Source: CADEDH01 sp963732695
GTDB lineage: Bacteria > Actinomycetota > Acidimicrobiia > Acidimicrobiales > SZUA-35
NCBI GenBank assembly: GCA_963732695.1
Contig: CAVTAP010000012.1
Coordinates: 292,490-356,489, forward strand
Direction: 5' to 3'
Length of the DNA: 64,000 nt
Shown: positions 28,569-36,911 of the stretch, in pieces
Numbering within the stretch: position 1 is the first letter of the stretch
Layout of the letters: every line of letters begins with the position of its first letter
Program-made: the position numbers and the translations under genes
The notes under the pieces: model-generated
Databases searched by the model: none
What the model was told of the DNA's origin: nothing
Seen by the model: only the letters and a program-made list of their open reading frames with translations

Positions 28569-28707
28569 CGGGATTTGCCTGGCCTGAACGACCCTGGGGC
28601 CCACCCTCCGCGGGCCCGATGCACGCATCCTGGGCTTTTCGCTCAGCATTGGAAATAGGGGCCTGACCCTACAAGCGCCCGCTGGTCGCAAGCTAGCGTT
28701 TTTCGCC

Positions 28708-29649
28708 GTGCCCCCTCCTGCCGGACGACCTCCCATCCACCTCCTCGCCAACCCCGCCGCCCGGGGCGGCCGCCGGTCCGCCGCCGGCCAGGCGGTGGCC
28801 GTGGCCATCGAAGCCGCCGGCCACCGCGTCATCCCTCTCCACGCAAGCGGGCCGTCCGACATCGCCGTCACCGTGGCCAAGGCCCGCGCCGACGGCATGG
28901 AACGCCTGGTGGTGGCGGGCGGCGACGGCCTGATCCACCACGTCCTGCCCGCCCTGGCCACCACCGACGTGATTCTCGGCATCGTTCCCGTCGGCACCGG
29001 CAACGACTTCGCCCGGGCCCTCGGCCTCCCCACCCGCCTCCCGGCCGCCGTGGCCGCCGCCCTGGGCCCCGCCCACCCGGTCGATCTGGTAGCCGCCGAC
29101 GACGGGCGCTGGGCCGCCACCGTGGTCACCGGCGGCTTCTCGGGCCAGGTCAACGCCCGGGCCAACAACCTCCGCTTCCCGCCGGGCCAGCAGCGCTACA
29201 CCGTGGCCACCCTGGCCGAGCTCCGCCACCTCCGCGTCGTCACGCTCACCCTCACCATCCCCGCCGACGAAGACGGCGCCGGTACCGGCGAGAACCGCCC
29301 TGACCTGGTGGAACAGCACGCCACCACCCTGTTCGCGGTGGCCAACACCCGCTACTTCGGCGGCGGAATGGCCATCTGCCCGAACGCCCGCCCCGACGAC
29401 GGCCTGCTCGACGTCACCATCGTCGGCCCCACCACACCGTTCCAGCTGGCCCGGATGCTCCCCACCGTGTTCCCCGGCCGGCACGTCCGCCATCCCGCCG
29501 TGGTGACTCGCCGAGCCCGCCGCATACAGGTCGAAACGGACGCAATCCTGTGGGCTGATGGTGAGCCATTCGGCTCAGGTGGCAGGCTGGAGGCGGTGGC
29601 GGGCGCTCTACGGGTGGCCGGTAGCCTGAAACCAGCCGACCGGGGGTGA
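28708..29649 (+). CDS. Diacylglycerol/lipid kinase (YegS-like)
   Basis: 313 aa from GTG 28,708. Opens IHLLANPAARGGR, then VVAGGDGLIHHVLPAL (the GGDGT-like nucleotide loop, here GGDGL) and GIVPVGTGNDFARALGL, the hallmark of DAGK_cat. The C-terminal half carries the beta-sandwich motif NTRYFGGGMAICPNARPDDG. It would phosphorylate a membrane diacylglycerol-like lipid. It overlaps the next gene by 4 bp (GTGA). Confidence 0.93.
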   Translation: MPPPAGRPPIHLLANPAARGGRRSAAGQAVAVAIEAAGHRVIPLHASGPSDIAVTVAKARADGMERLVVAGGDGLIHHVLPALATTDVILGIVPVGTGNDFARALGLPTRLPAAVAAALGPAHPVDLVAADDGRWAATVVTGGFSGQVNARANNLRFPPGQQRYTVATLAELRHLRVVTLTLTIPADEDGAGTGENRPDLVEQHATTLFAVANTRYFGGGMAICPNARPDDGLLDVTIVGPTTPFQLARMLPTVFPGRHVRHPAVVTRRARRIQVETDAILWADGEPFGSGGRLEAVAGALRVAGSLKPADRG

Positions 29650-31580
29650 CAGTGACGGACCGAGAACCAGCGACCGAACGGCCGGCTGACGTTCACGGTT
29701 CCCCGAGCGACCAGGGCGGCCGGCCGGCCCAGCCCCCGCGCCGTCCGCCGTCGCTGGCCGAGCGGGGTCCCGAGTTCGAGCCCACGCTCCAGATGCGCAC
29801 GATCGACGACCTGGGCATCGATCTCGCTCCACCCCCCGCCGCGGCAGCACCCCTACCAAACCGGCCTCTCGTCGCCTCCCGCCGACCCCCATCGGCCGTC
29901 TCCGGCTACGACGCCGGCACCTTCGACGGCGGCGATCCCCGCCCCGGAACCGGCCCCAGTCACAGTCACGGTCACGACCCCGGCCGGGACCGGAGCGGCT
30001 TCGACCAGTCGGTCCCGCTCCACCAGCGCGAGTACCTGCGGCGGCTCGAGGCCACCTATCGGGGCGATCGCCGTTTCCCGTGGCGCACCGTCGGCGTGGC
30101 CCTGGCCGCCGTGCTGGTCCTGGCCGCCGGCCTGTTCGTCGTCAGCCAGCTCCGATCCGACGGCGGCGGGAACGACCTGACCGCCGTCAACGGCAACGTG
30201 GCCCAGATGCAGGCCACCGTGCTGCTCGAAGGCCTCGACCCCACCGGCGCGGTGCTGTGCGTGGGATCCGGCACCTTCGTGTCGGCCGACGGCCTCATCC
30301 TCACCAACGCCCATGTGGTCACCCGAGACGCCACCTGCAACTTCACCCGGGTGGGGGTGGCCGTCACCGACAACGACGACGCCCCACCCCAGCTCCGCTA
30401 CGAGGCCGGCCTGGTGGCCCTCGACCCCCTCCTCGACCTGGCCGTCCTCAAGGTCACGGCCTCGATCGACCCGGCCCAGCCCCTACCCCCGTCGTACACC
30501 GCCCTCACTCTGGGCGACAGCGACGCCCTGGACATCGGCGACCCCCTGGGGGTGTGGGGTTATCCCGAGATCGGGGGCGAGACGATCACCCTCACCAACG
30601 GCACCGTCTCCGGCTTCACCGCCCAGGCCGGCATCGGCGAGCGGGCCCTGATCAAGACCGACGCCACGATCGCCGGCGGCAACAGCGGCGGCGCCGCGGT
30701 GGACGCCGCCGGCAACCTGGTGGGCATCCCCACCAAGGCCCGGGCCAGCGAGAACGGCCCGGCGGTGGACTGCCGGTTCCTGGCCGACACCAACGAGGAC
30801 GGCACGATCGACAGCAACGACACGTGCATCCCGATCGGCGGCTTCCTCAACGGCATCCGGCCCATCAACCTGGCCAAGCCGCTGGTGGAGGAGGCCCGCG
30901 CTGCCGTGCCCCGCCCCTTCCTCGAAGCCAGCCTGTCGGTCCAGGTCGACCCGGGCACGATCGTCATGACCCAGCCCCGCTTCAGCCTCGAAGAGAAGGA
31001 CGACACCCCGAGCGACCTCGTCCACACGGCGGTGGCCGGGTCCCCCAAGCTGTGCCTGTTCGTCGACTGGGCCGGCGTGCCCGACGGCGCCACCTGGGAC
31101 GCCATCTGGTTCGTCGACGGCACCCCGGTGTCGCAGTACAGCATGGTCGGCCGGGACTGGACGTTCGGCCCCGAGGGCGCCAACTTCTGGGTCTGCGCCA
31201 TCGACAAGAAGCAGGGGCTGCCGGCCGGACTCTACGAGCTCGGCTTCTTCGTGTCGGGCCAGTTGGTGTTCGCCGAGGGCATCCAGGTGACCGACGAGCC
31301 CGCCACCGTGCACTCCACCACCTGGCGCAACCAGACCGGAGCCGAGCTGTGCTCGCTGGCCATCAACCCCCAGGGGTCGGGGCCGGTGGGCCTCAACGAG
31401 CTGCCGCTGGGCGAGAAGATCGAGGCCGACGGCTCGGCCACGATCGAGCTACCCGATGGCGACTACCTGGTGGAAGCGCGGGACTGTGAGAACAAGCCGG
31501 TGGCCGACTCCGGTAGCGGCGGGGCCATGACCGTGGACGACGACCACACGGCGTTCACCATCAGCAAACCCAAGGGCTAG
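29646..31580 (+). CDS. Membrane-anchored trypsin-like serine protease
   Basis: 644 aa. A Pro-rich cytoplasmic region (1-138) precedes one membrane helix (VGVALAAVLVLAAGLFVV, about 144-162). Outside lies a chymotrypsin/HtrA-fold protease: His in LILTNAHVVT, Asp in PLLDLAVLKV, Ser in ATIAGGNSGGAAV. No PDZ follows; instead about 250 residues of beta-rich sequence with VCAIDKKQGLPAGLYELGFF. An insert near 375-390 (DTNEDGTIDSNDTC) looks like a calcium-binding EF-type loop. Its 3' end overlaps the convergent rhodanese gene by 132 bp. Confidence 0.88.
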   Translation: MTVTDREPATERPADVHGSPSDQGGRPAQPPRRPPSLAERGPEFEPTLQMRTIDDLGIDLAPPPAAAAPLPNRPLVASRRPPSAVSGYDAGTFDGGDPRPGTGPSHSHGHDPGRDRSGFDQSVPLHQREYLRRLEATYRGDRRFPWRTVGVALAAVLVLAAGLFVVSQLRSDGGGNDLTAVNGNVAQMQATVLLEGLDPTGAVLCVGSGTFVSADGLILTNAHVVTRDATCNFTRVGVAVTDNDDAPPQLRYEAGLVALDPLLDLAVLKVTASIDPAQPLPPSYTALTLGDSDALDIGDPLGVWGYPEIGGETITLTNGTVSGFTAQAGIGERALIKTDATIAGGNSGGAAVDAAGNLVGIPTKARASENGPAVDCRFLADTNEDGTIDSNDTCIPIGGFLNGIRPINLAKPLVEEARAAVPRPFLEASLSVQVDPGTIVMTQPRFSLEEKDDTPSDLVHTAVAGSPKLCLFVDWAGVPDGATWDAIWFVDGTPVSQYSMVGRDWTFGPEGANFWVCAIDKKQGLPAGLYELGFFVSGQLVFAEGIQVTDEPATVHSTTWRNQTGAELCSLAINPQGSGPVGLNELPLGEKIEADGSATIELPDGDYLVEARDCENKPVADSGSGGAMTVDDDHTAFTISKPKG

Positions 31581-32006
31581 TCCCGCGGCACCCACTTCGA
31601 CGACGGCCTTGATGTCCTCGATCTCGTAGCCGGCCTTCTCCCAGCCGCCGAAACCGCTCTCCAGATGGGCGATGTCGGAGTAGCCCATGTCCTTCATGGT
31701 CTTGGCCGACAGGGCCGACCGGCCGCCGCCGGCGCAGTAGAGGATGTACCGCTTCTCCGGCTTGAAGACCTCGCGGTAGTACTCGCTGGCGGGATCGACC
31801 CAGAACTCGAGCATGCCCCGAGGGCACTGCACCGCACCCGGGATCATCCCCTTGAGGTACAGCTCGCGGTGGTCGCGGATGTCGACCACGACGGCCGAGC
31901 CGGCCTCGATCTCGGCCTTCACCTGCTCGGCCGACAGGTTCTCGATCTCGGTCTTGGCCTCGTCGACCATGTCCCAAGCCTTCTTGACTGCTGGTGTTTC
32001 ACCCAT
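31449..32006 (-). CDS. Rhodanese-domain sulfurtransferase
   Basis: ATG 32,006; 185 aa. A single rhodanese domain: VVVDIRDHRELYLKGMIPGA, PRGMLEFWVDP and catalytic Cys in ILYCAGGGRSALSAKTMKDM, ending GFGGWEKAGYEIED. Relatives stop near there; this frame continues some 40 residues into the 3' end of the convergent protease gene. Its start lies 37 bp from the divergent MFS gene. No good ribosome site is visible, so it may be leaderless. Confidence 0.87.
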   Translation of the reverse strand: MGETPAVKKAWDMVDEAKTEIENLSAEQVKAEIEAGSAVVVDIRDHRELYLKGMIPGAVQCPRGMLEFWVDPASEYYREVFKPEKRYILYCAGGGRSALSAKTMKDMGYSDIAHLESGFGGWEKAGYEIEDIKAVVEVGAAGLALGFADGERRVVVVHGHGPAATGVGHRLVLTVPRFHQVVAIG

Positions 32007-32043
32007 GGAGGTGAAGTATCGCCGTTCCGTCAGCCAGACTCCA

Positions 32044-33405
32044 ATGATGACCCGAGCCGATTCGGCCGCCGCTCCCGCCCCGCTGCTGGACTCCAGGCGG
32101 GCGTGGGTGGCGACGGTGGCCGTGGCCGCCGCCAACGGCATCGGGTTCGGCACCGCCTACAGCTTCGGCACCTTCTTCAAGGTCATGGCGGCCGAGTTCC
32201 ACACCGGCAACGGGGCCACGGCCCTCATCTTCGGCGTCACCCTCCTGTTCTTCTTCGGCTCCGGGGTGGTGTCGGGCCCGATCTCCGACCGGGTCGGGCC
32301 CCGCCCGGTGCTGGCCGTGGGCGGCACTCTGTTCGTGGCCGGACTGGTGGCCACGGCCAACGCCCAGCGCCTCTGGGTGGGGGTGCTCACCTACGGGATC
32401 GGGGTGGGCCTGGGCTGCGGGCTGTACGTGTCGCCCCTCACCGCCCTCGTCGGGCGGTTGTTCGCTGAACGGCGAACCACGGCCCTGTCGGTGGCGGCGG
32501 CCGGCCACGGCCTCGGCACCCTGATCATGTCGCCCCTCTCGCAACGGATCATCGCCGCCCGGGGCTGGCGCGACGCCTACCTGACGATCGCCGCCATCGC
32601 CGCCGCCATCATCGCCGTGGCCCTGGTGGCCCTCGTCCGCCCGCCCCTCTCCCCAGCCGCCCCGCGATCGGGCTCGGGATCGGCATCGGGATCGGGTTCG
32701 ACCGCCGGCGGCTACCGGGCGGTGATGGGGCGGGCCGTGGCCAACCAGGGTTTCCGGTCGCTGTGCCTGGCCACCACGTTGATGTCGGTGGCCCTGTTCG
32801 TGGCCTTCGCCTTCATCGTGCCCTTCGCCGAGGACCACGGGGTGTCGCCGGCCGGGGCCTCCCGCCTCGTCGGCATCATCGGGCTGTCGAGCGTGCTGGG
32901 CCGCATCGGCCTGATGCGGGTGGCGGCCCGGGTCGGCCCCCTCCGCCTCCTCCAGATCACCCTCGTGCTCCAACCCCTGGCCTACCTCACCTGGCTGGCC
33001 GCCGGGGGCCGGTATCCGGTGCTGGTGGTCTTCGCCGTGCTCCTCGGCGTCTCCTATGGCGGGTTCGTGTCGGTGAGCGCCGAGGCCGTCATCCACCTGG
33101 TGGGCCTGGCCGGCATCGGCTCCAGCATGGGCCTGATGTGGGTGTCGTTCGGCGTGGGCGGGCTGATCGGCCCGCCGTCGGCCGGGTTCCTGTCGGACCA
33201 GGTGGGCGGGCGCACGGCGGTGATCATCCTGGCCTGCGTGGCCCTCCTCGGTCTGGCCCTCGTCGCCTCGGTGCCCATGGGCCGGGCCGCCGGCCACGCC
33301 GATCTCCCGGAGCCGCCGGCCGGGGCCGGCGCCGGTAACCCGGAGACGGGCGATCCGGGCGTGGGTAGCGTGGAGCGATGGGACCGGGTGACGACCTCCG
33401 AGTGA
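32044..33405 (+). CDS. Major facilitator superfamily transporter
   Basis: Start at ATG 32,044 or 32,047; about 453 aa. Twelve hydrophobic segments in two halves separated by a Gly/Ser linker (SGSGSASGSGS) near residue 215. Helix 2-3 loop motif SGPISDRVGPRPVL fits MFS motif A (GxxxDRxGxR). It resembles monocarboxylate/oxalate-formate-type MFS proteins by its GYGIGVG-like glycine-rich helices (GIGVGLGCGLYVSP), but the substrate cannot be read. The end overlaps arfB by 28 bp. Confidence 0.9.
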   Translation: MMTRADSAAAPAPLLDSRRAWVATVAVAAANGIGFGTAYSFGTFFKVMAAEFHTGNGATALIFGVTLLFFFGSGVVSGPISDRVGPRPVLAVGGTLFVAGLVATANAQRLWVGVLTYGIGVGLGCGLYVSPLTALVGRLFAERRTTALSVAAAGHGLGTLIMSPLSQRIIAARGWRDAYLTIAAIAAAIIAVALVALVRPPLSPAAPRSGSGSASGSGSTAGGYRAVMGRAVANQGFRSLCLATTLMSVALFVAFAFIVPFAEDHGVSPAGASRLVGIIGLSSVLGRIGLMRVAARVGPLRLLQITLVLQPLAYLTWLAAGGRYPVLVVFAVLLGVSYGGFVSVSAEAVIHLVGLAGIGSSMGLMWVSFGVGGLIGPPSAGFLSDQVGGRTAVIILACVALLGLALVASVPMGRAAGHADLPEPPAGAGAGNPETGDPGVGSVERWDRVTTSE

Positions 33406-33797
33406 ACGACCGCCTGGTCATCCCGGCCGACGAGCTGGAATGGCGGTATTCCACCTCGGGCGGCCCCGGCGGCCAGCACGCCAACACGTCCAACACCAGG
33501 GCCGAGGTCGTGTTCGACATCGACGGGTCGCCCACCCTCGACGACGCCACCCGCCAGCGGCTCCAGGCCCGGTTCGGCCGCCGCCTCGCCGTCAGCGCCG
33601 ACGACACCCGCTCCCAGCTCCGCAACCGGGAGCTGGCGGCCCAGCGCCTGGCCATTCGGCTGGCCTCGGCCCTCGTCGTGGCCCGCAAGCGCCGCCCCAC
33701 CCGCCCCGGGCGGGGAGCCGAGGAGCGCCGCCTGGCCGACAAACGCCGCCGGTCGGAGCGCAAAGCCACCCGCCGGGGCCCCGACCCCGACGGCTGA
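33378..33797 (+). CDS. arfB: Ribosome-rescue peptidyl-tRNA hydrolase ArfB
   Basis: 139 aa. The class-I release-factor-like domain has the GGQ motif in STSGGPGGQHANTSNTRAEV, and the C-terminal tail is rich in Arg/Lys (KRRRSERKATRRG), which inserts into the mRNA channel of stalled ribosomes in characterised ArfB. It lacks codon-recognition domains, separating it from RF1/RF2. ATG 33,378 lies inside the MFS gene. Confidence 0.93.
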   Translation: MGPGDDLRVNDRLVIPADELEWRYSTSGGPGGQHANTSNTRAEVVFDIDGSPTLDDATRQRLQARFGRRLAVSADDTRSQLRNRELAAQRLAIRLASALVVARKRRPTRPGRGAEERRLADKRRRSERKATRRGPDPDG

Positions 33798-33858
33798 GCG
33801 GCGCCGCCCGGCCGCTCGATCGGCCACACGCCGGGAAGCGGTGGCGCGATGTGAGCGT

Positions 33859-33880
33859 TCAGCGCACAGTTCGTGACACG
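33859..33880 (+). repeat. 22-bp intergenic repeat, copy 1
   Basis: Begins TCAGCGCACA and ends GTGACACG; identical to 52,676-52,697. Lies between convergent arfB and the secreted protein gene. See copy 2. Confidence 0.85.
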
Positions 33881-33950
33881 CCCCGAACCAGAACTGGACA
33901 GTGGTTCCCTGGCGGAGGCGGCCCCGGTCGCCCGGCGGGGCCGCCTCCGG

Positions 33951-34736
33951 TCAGGTTCTCGCCCCCAGATCGGGTTCGCCCAGCGAGTTGCTGGCCGTGC
34001 AGGTGACATCACTGGCACCCACCGTCAGCTCGATTCCGTCGCCCAACGTGGGCGGCCCGTCCGTCCCGAAGTCGGGCGTGCCGTCCACCCGCACCGTCAC
34101 CAGGGCCGGGTCGGCGCCCTGACCGATCGCCTGGCGGCGGTAGGCGTCCCGCAGCAGGCCCTCGGTGACGGTGTAGGCCGTCTGCATACAGGCGCTCGAC
34201 CCGATCACGCTCTGGGCGTAGGCGTAGGCCAGGGGAGTGAGGCCCAGGTTGTCGTCGACCCAGGGAAAGGCGTCGGTGAGCTTGCCCACCGGCCCCCGCT
34301 GCTCGGTGAGGCTGTTGCCGCTGGCCACCGTGTCCACCCGGGGTCGCACGAAGGTGATGGCGGCGGCGTCGATGACCACCTCGGTGGAGCCGTCGGCCCG
34401 CTGGGTGACGGTGGTGCCGGCCGCGCCGTCGACGCAGGTGTCGACGTCGCCCACGGCGTCCAGCGTGACCCGGTCGGTGCGGTAGACCACGCCCAGGGCC
34501 TCGTGGCGGCGGGTGGCCGTGACCGGCACCTCGGCGTGCACCCGGGCCCGGCAGTCGAGCGAGATGGGTTCGATCGCCACCACCCGGGCCTCGGTGGGCA
34601 CCGACACCTCGGAGGTCACCTCGTTCACGTCGGGCAGCCCGGGGGAGGGGAACCGCAGCAGGCCGACCTGGCCCGCCAGCACGCCCAGGGCCAGCACCGC
34701 GGCGCCGGCCAGGAGGGCAGTAACGGTTCGCTTCAT
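33951..34736 (-). CDS. Secreted or membrane-anchored protein, function unknown
   Basis: 261 aa. An N-terminal signal/anchor (MKRTVTALLAGAAVLALGVL) is followed by an all-beta/alpha outside region beginning EVTSEVSVPTEARVVAIEPI. Later a helical part (AYAQSVIGSSACMQTAYTVT) and a predicted C-terminal strand pair. Cys at several outside positions could form disulfides. I do not recognise a family with confidence. Divergent from the HD gene, sharing a 170-bp intergenic region with an inverted repeat. Confidence 0.75.
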   Translation of the reverse strand: MKRTVTALLAGAAVLALGVLAGQVGLLRFPSPGLPDVNEVTSEVSVPTEARVVAIEPISLDCRARVHAEVPVTATRRHEALGVVYRTDRVTLDAVGDVDTCVDGAAGTTVTQRADGSTEVVIDAAAITFVRPRVDTVASGNSLTEQRGPVGKLTDAFPWVDDNLGLTPLAYAYAQSVIGSSACMQTAYTVTEGLLRDAYRRQAIGQGADPALVTVRVDGTPDFGTDGPPTLGDGIELTVGASDVTCTASNSLGEPDLGART

Positions 34737-34849
34737 CTGATGGCTCGTCTCCTGGCGGTGGGTCCCGGGCGGGTCCCGTGCACCAGATCAGACGTGGCCC
34801 GGCCGGGAAAGTCGCGAGGTTTCCCCGCCCTCGGCCCGGAATCGGGCCC

Positions 34850-34888
34850 GGTAACCCCGATCCGGGCCCCTAACCTGGAGGGGTTACC
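34850..34888. promoter_or_regulatory. Inverted repeat GGTAACCCC / GGGGTTACC
   Basis: Perfect 9-bp arms (34,850-34,858 and 34,880-34,888) separated by 21 bases, just upstream of the HD gene start and in the divergent promoter region. Could be a repressor site or a 5'-leader hairpin; no protein is implicated. Confidence 0.5.
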
Positions 34889-34906
34889 CATCTTGATGAG
34901 CGCCGC

Positions 34907-35830
34907 ATGAACCCGACCGACACCACGACCGATACCGAGACCGCCTTCGCCGAGAGCGTCGATCTGGCCGACCGGGCGCAGGAGGAAGCTGCTGCTCCCC
35001 GGCGCCCGGTGCCGCTGCTGGCGGTCGACACCACGCGCCCGGCGGCCGAGCGGCGCCGCATCCTGGCCGACGTCCTCACCGCCCCCGACCCGTCGCCCGG
35101 CCTGTGGTCGCTGTGCGACTCCGGCCTGGCCCTGGAAGTGGTTCCCGAGCTGCCGGCCCTGCGGCTGGAGCAGGACCCGATCCACCGCCACAAAGACGTG
35201 CTGAGCCACACCATCGCCGTGGTGGCCAAGACCCGGCCCGACCTCACCGTGCGCATGGCCGCCCTGTTCCACGACATCGGCAAGCCCGCCACCCGCTCCT
35301 TCGAGCACGGTGGCGTGACCTTCCGCCACCACGAGGCGGTGGGGGCCAAGATGACCCGGGGCCGCCTCCGCGAGCTGGGCTTCGAGCACCAGCAGGTGAA
35401 GGACGTGGCCGAGCTGGTGCGCCTGTCGGGCCGGTTCAAGGGCTACGCCGACGGCTGGAGCGACTCCGCCGTGCGCCGCTACGCCCGCGACGCCGGCCAC
35501 CTCCTGGGCCAGCTCAACGAGCTCGTCCGCTGCGACTGCACCACCCGCAACCGGGCCAAGGCCGATCGCCTCCAGCACTGGATCGACGACCTCGAGGCCC
35601 GGATCGTGGAGCTGGCCCGCCAGGACCGGGAGGCGGCCGAGCGTCCCCAGCTCGACGGCCAGGCGGTGATGGCCCGCCTCGGCATCCCCGGCGGGCCCGA
35701 CGTGGGCGCCGCCCTCAAGTTCCTCCTCGCCCTCAAGCGGGCCGAGGGCGTGCTGCCCACCGACGAGGTGGAGGCCCGGCTCGACGCCTGGTGGCAGGAG
35801 CGCCTGGCCGCTTCCGGCCGGGGCGCCTGA
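34907..35830 (+). CDS. HD-domain phosphohydrolase (CCA-adding-enzyme C-terminal type)
   Basis: 307 aa. LRLEQDPIHRHKDVLSHTIA and VRMAALFHDIGKPATR give the HD metal site, followed by FRHHEAVGAKMTRGRLRELG. These match the HD half of actinobacterial PcnA/CCA tRNA nucleotidyltransferases, including the tail EVEARLDAWW, but the N-terminal nucleotidyltransferase head (GxS, DxD) is missing; the first 85 residues are unlike it. Likely a metal-dependent phosphohydrolase of unknown substrate. Confidence 0.85.
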   Translation: MNPTDTTTDTETAFAESVDLADRAQEEAAAPRRPVPLLAVDTTRPAAERRRILADVLTAPDPSPGLWSLCDSGLALEVVPELPALRLEQDPIHRHKDVLSHTIAVVAKTRPDLTVRMAALFHDIGKPATRSFEHGGVTFRHHEAVGAKMTRGRLRELGFEHQQVKDVAELVRLSGRFKGYADGWSDSAVRRYARDAGHLLGQLNELVRCDCTTRNRAKADRLQHWIDDLEARIVELARQDREAAERPQLDGQAVMARLGIPGGPDVGAALKFLLALKRAEGVLPTDEVEARLDAWWQERLAASGRGA

Positions 35831-35935
35831 CGGCCGGTCCCCCGGGGTGAAGCGGTAAGGGTCGCGGCGGCGAGTAGACAGGGCGACGATGGGCGACGAA
35901 CGCGGGGGCCCGCAAGTGGGAAGGACCGACAGTCG

Positions 35936-36229
35936 ATGGCAGCCGAGCGGAGCCTCACTCCCTTCGAGCAGGCGGTGTTCGACGTGCTCAACAGCACCGG
36001 CCCCGGCGACGTGATGAGCTACGGCGACGTGGCGGCCGAAGCCGGCTATCCCGGGGCGGCCCGGGCCGTGGGCAACGTGCTGGCCCACTCCGATGGGCTC
36101 GGCCTGCCCTGGTGGCGGGTGGTGACGGCCAACGGCCGGCTCATCCCCCACGACGCCGCCCTCCAGGCCCGCCTGCTGGCGGCCGAGGGGGTCACCTGCC
36201 GCGACGGGCGGCGCGGCTGGTGGGGATAG
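35936..36229 (+). CDS. Alkyltransferase-like protein (ATL)
   Basis: 97 aa, only the MGMT DNA-binding domain: LTPFEQAVFDVLNSTGPGDV, MSYGDVAAEAGYPGAARAVG (recognition helix with Arg finger) and LPWWRVVTANGRLI. The usual PCHRV active site reads PWWRV, Trp replacing the alkyl-accepting Cys. ATLs bind O6-alkylguanine and hand it to nucleotide-excision repair without removing the alkyl group. A true Cys-containing Ogt is encoded at 52.7 kb, so the roles are complementary. Confidence 0.92.
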   Translation: MAAERSLTPFEQAVFDVLNSTGPGDVMSYGDVAAEAGYPGAARAVGNVLAHSDGLGLPWWRVVTANGRLIPHDAALQARLLAAEGVTCRDGRRGWWG

Positions 36230-36264
36230 CACGCCGTGAGGGTGGCCGGCGGGGACGGCACGCC

Positions 36265-36744
36265 GTGACGGCGGCCGGCGAACCCGACTGGCTCTCGATC
36301 GGGGCCATGAGCGAGCGCACGGGGGTGGCCCCCTCGGCCCTGCGCTTCTACGAGTCGATCGGGCTCATCACGGCGTCCCGCTCCGAAGGCGGCCAGCGTC
36401 GCTTCAGCCGGGACACGATTCGCCGGGTCTCGTTCGTGCGGGCCGCCCAGCAGGTTGGCCTCAGCCTGGAAGACATCAGCGCCGCCCTGGCCTCGCTGCC
36501 CGACGGCCGCACCCCCACCAAACGAGACTGGGCCCGCCTGGCCCGCTCCTGGCAACCCCGGATCGACGAGCAGATCGCCCTGCTGGAGCGGCTGCGGAAC
36601 CGGCTCGACGGCTGCATCGGCTGCGGCTGCCTGTCGCTACAGGCCTGCCAGCTCTACAACCCGGCCGACGTGGCCGCCGTCGACGGCCCCGGCCCCCGCT
36701 ACCTCCTGGCCGACCCGCCGGCCACCCCGCCCGACAAGCCCTGA
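36265..36744 (+). CDS. soxR: MerR-family redox regulator SoxR-like
   Basis: GTG 36,265; 159 aa. The MerR helix-turn-helix reads IGAMSERTGVAPSALRFYES, then a dimerisation helix and the CIGCGCLSLQAC motif, the C-x2-C-x-C-x5-C iron-sulfur ligand set of SoxR. In actinobacteria SoxR responds to redox-active compounds and controls small regulons (oxidoreductases, transporters) rather than soxS. ATG 36,307 is an alternative start but would cut into the first helix. Confidence 0.92.
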   Translation: MTAAGEPDWLSIGAMSERTGVAPSALRFYESIGLITASRSEGGQRRFSRDTIRRVSFVRAAQQVGLSLEDISAALASLPDGRTPTKRDWARLARSWQPRIDEQIALLERLRNRLDGCIGCGCLSLQACQLYNPADVAAVDGPGPRYLLADPPATPPDKP

Positions 36745-36822
36745 GGCACTCACCGTGGTGGAGTCGATGGTGGACGCAGTAGATCTTGCGGTTTGGAGTT
36801 GGAAGAAAAGCTGAGTCGCCTC

Positions 36823-36851
36823 TTGTCAAGTAATCGGATGGACGGTACAGT
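36823..36851 (+). promoter_or_regulatory. Sigma70-like promoter of hsp20
   Basis: TTGTCA (36,823-36,828) and TACAGT (36,846-36,851) with a 17-base spacer, 60 bp before the hsp20 start. This region is less GC-rich than the surroundings. Confidence 0.65.
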
Positions 36852-36870
36852 ACGAATCAGTTCAGCCACC

Positions 36871-36890
36871 CCTCGAGCACACCTCGAGCA
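36871..36890 (+). promoter_or_regulatory. Direct repeat CCTCGAGCA x2 in hsp20 leader
   Basis: CCTCGAGCA at 36,871-36,879 and 36,882-36,890, spaced 11 bp (one helical turn), each containing a CTCGAG palindrome. It lies between the promoter and the start codon, where a heat-shock repressor would block transcription. Not a HspR (HAIR) or CIRCE consensus. Confidence 0.4.
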
Positions 36891-36911
36891 ACCGACTCAA
36901 GGAGACCAGCC

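Noticed and set aside
28569..29168. Upstream extension of the sigma-factor frame
   Set aside because: It lies antisense to the lipid kinase gene and is not sigma-like; ATG 28,568 gives the usual ECF start.
31999..33297. His/Gly-rich minus-strand frame of 432 codons
   Set aside because: Antisense of the MFS gene; composition typical of GC-rich shadow frames.
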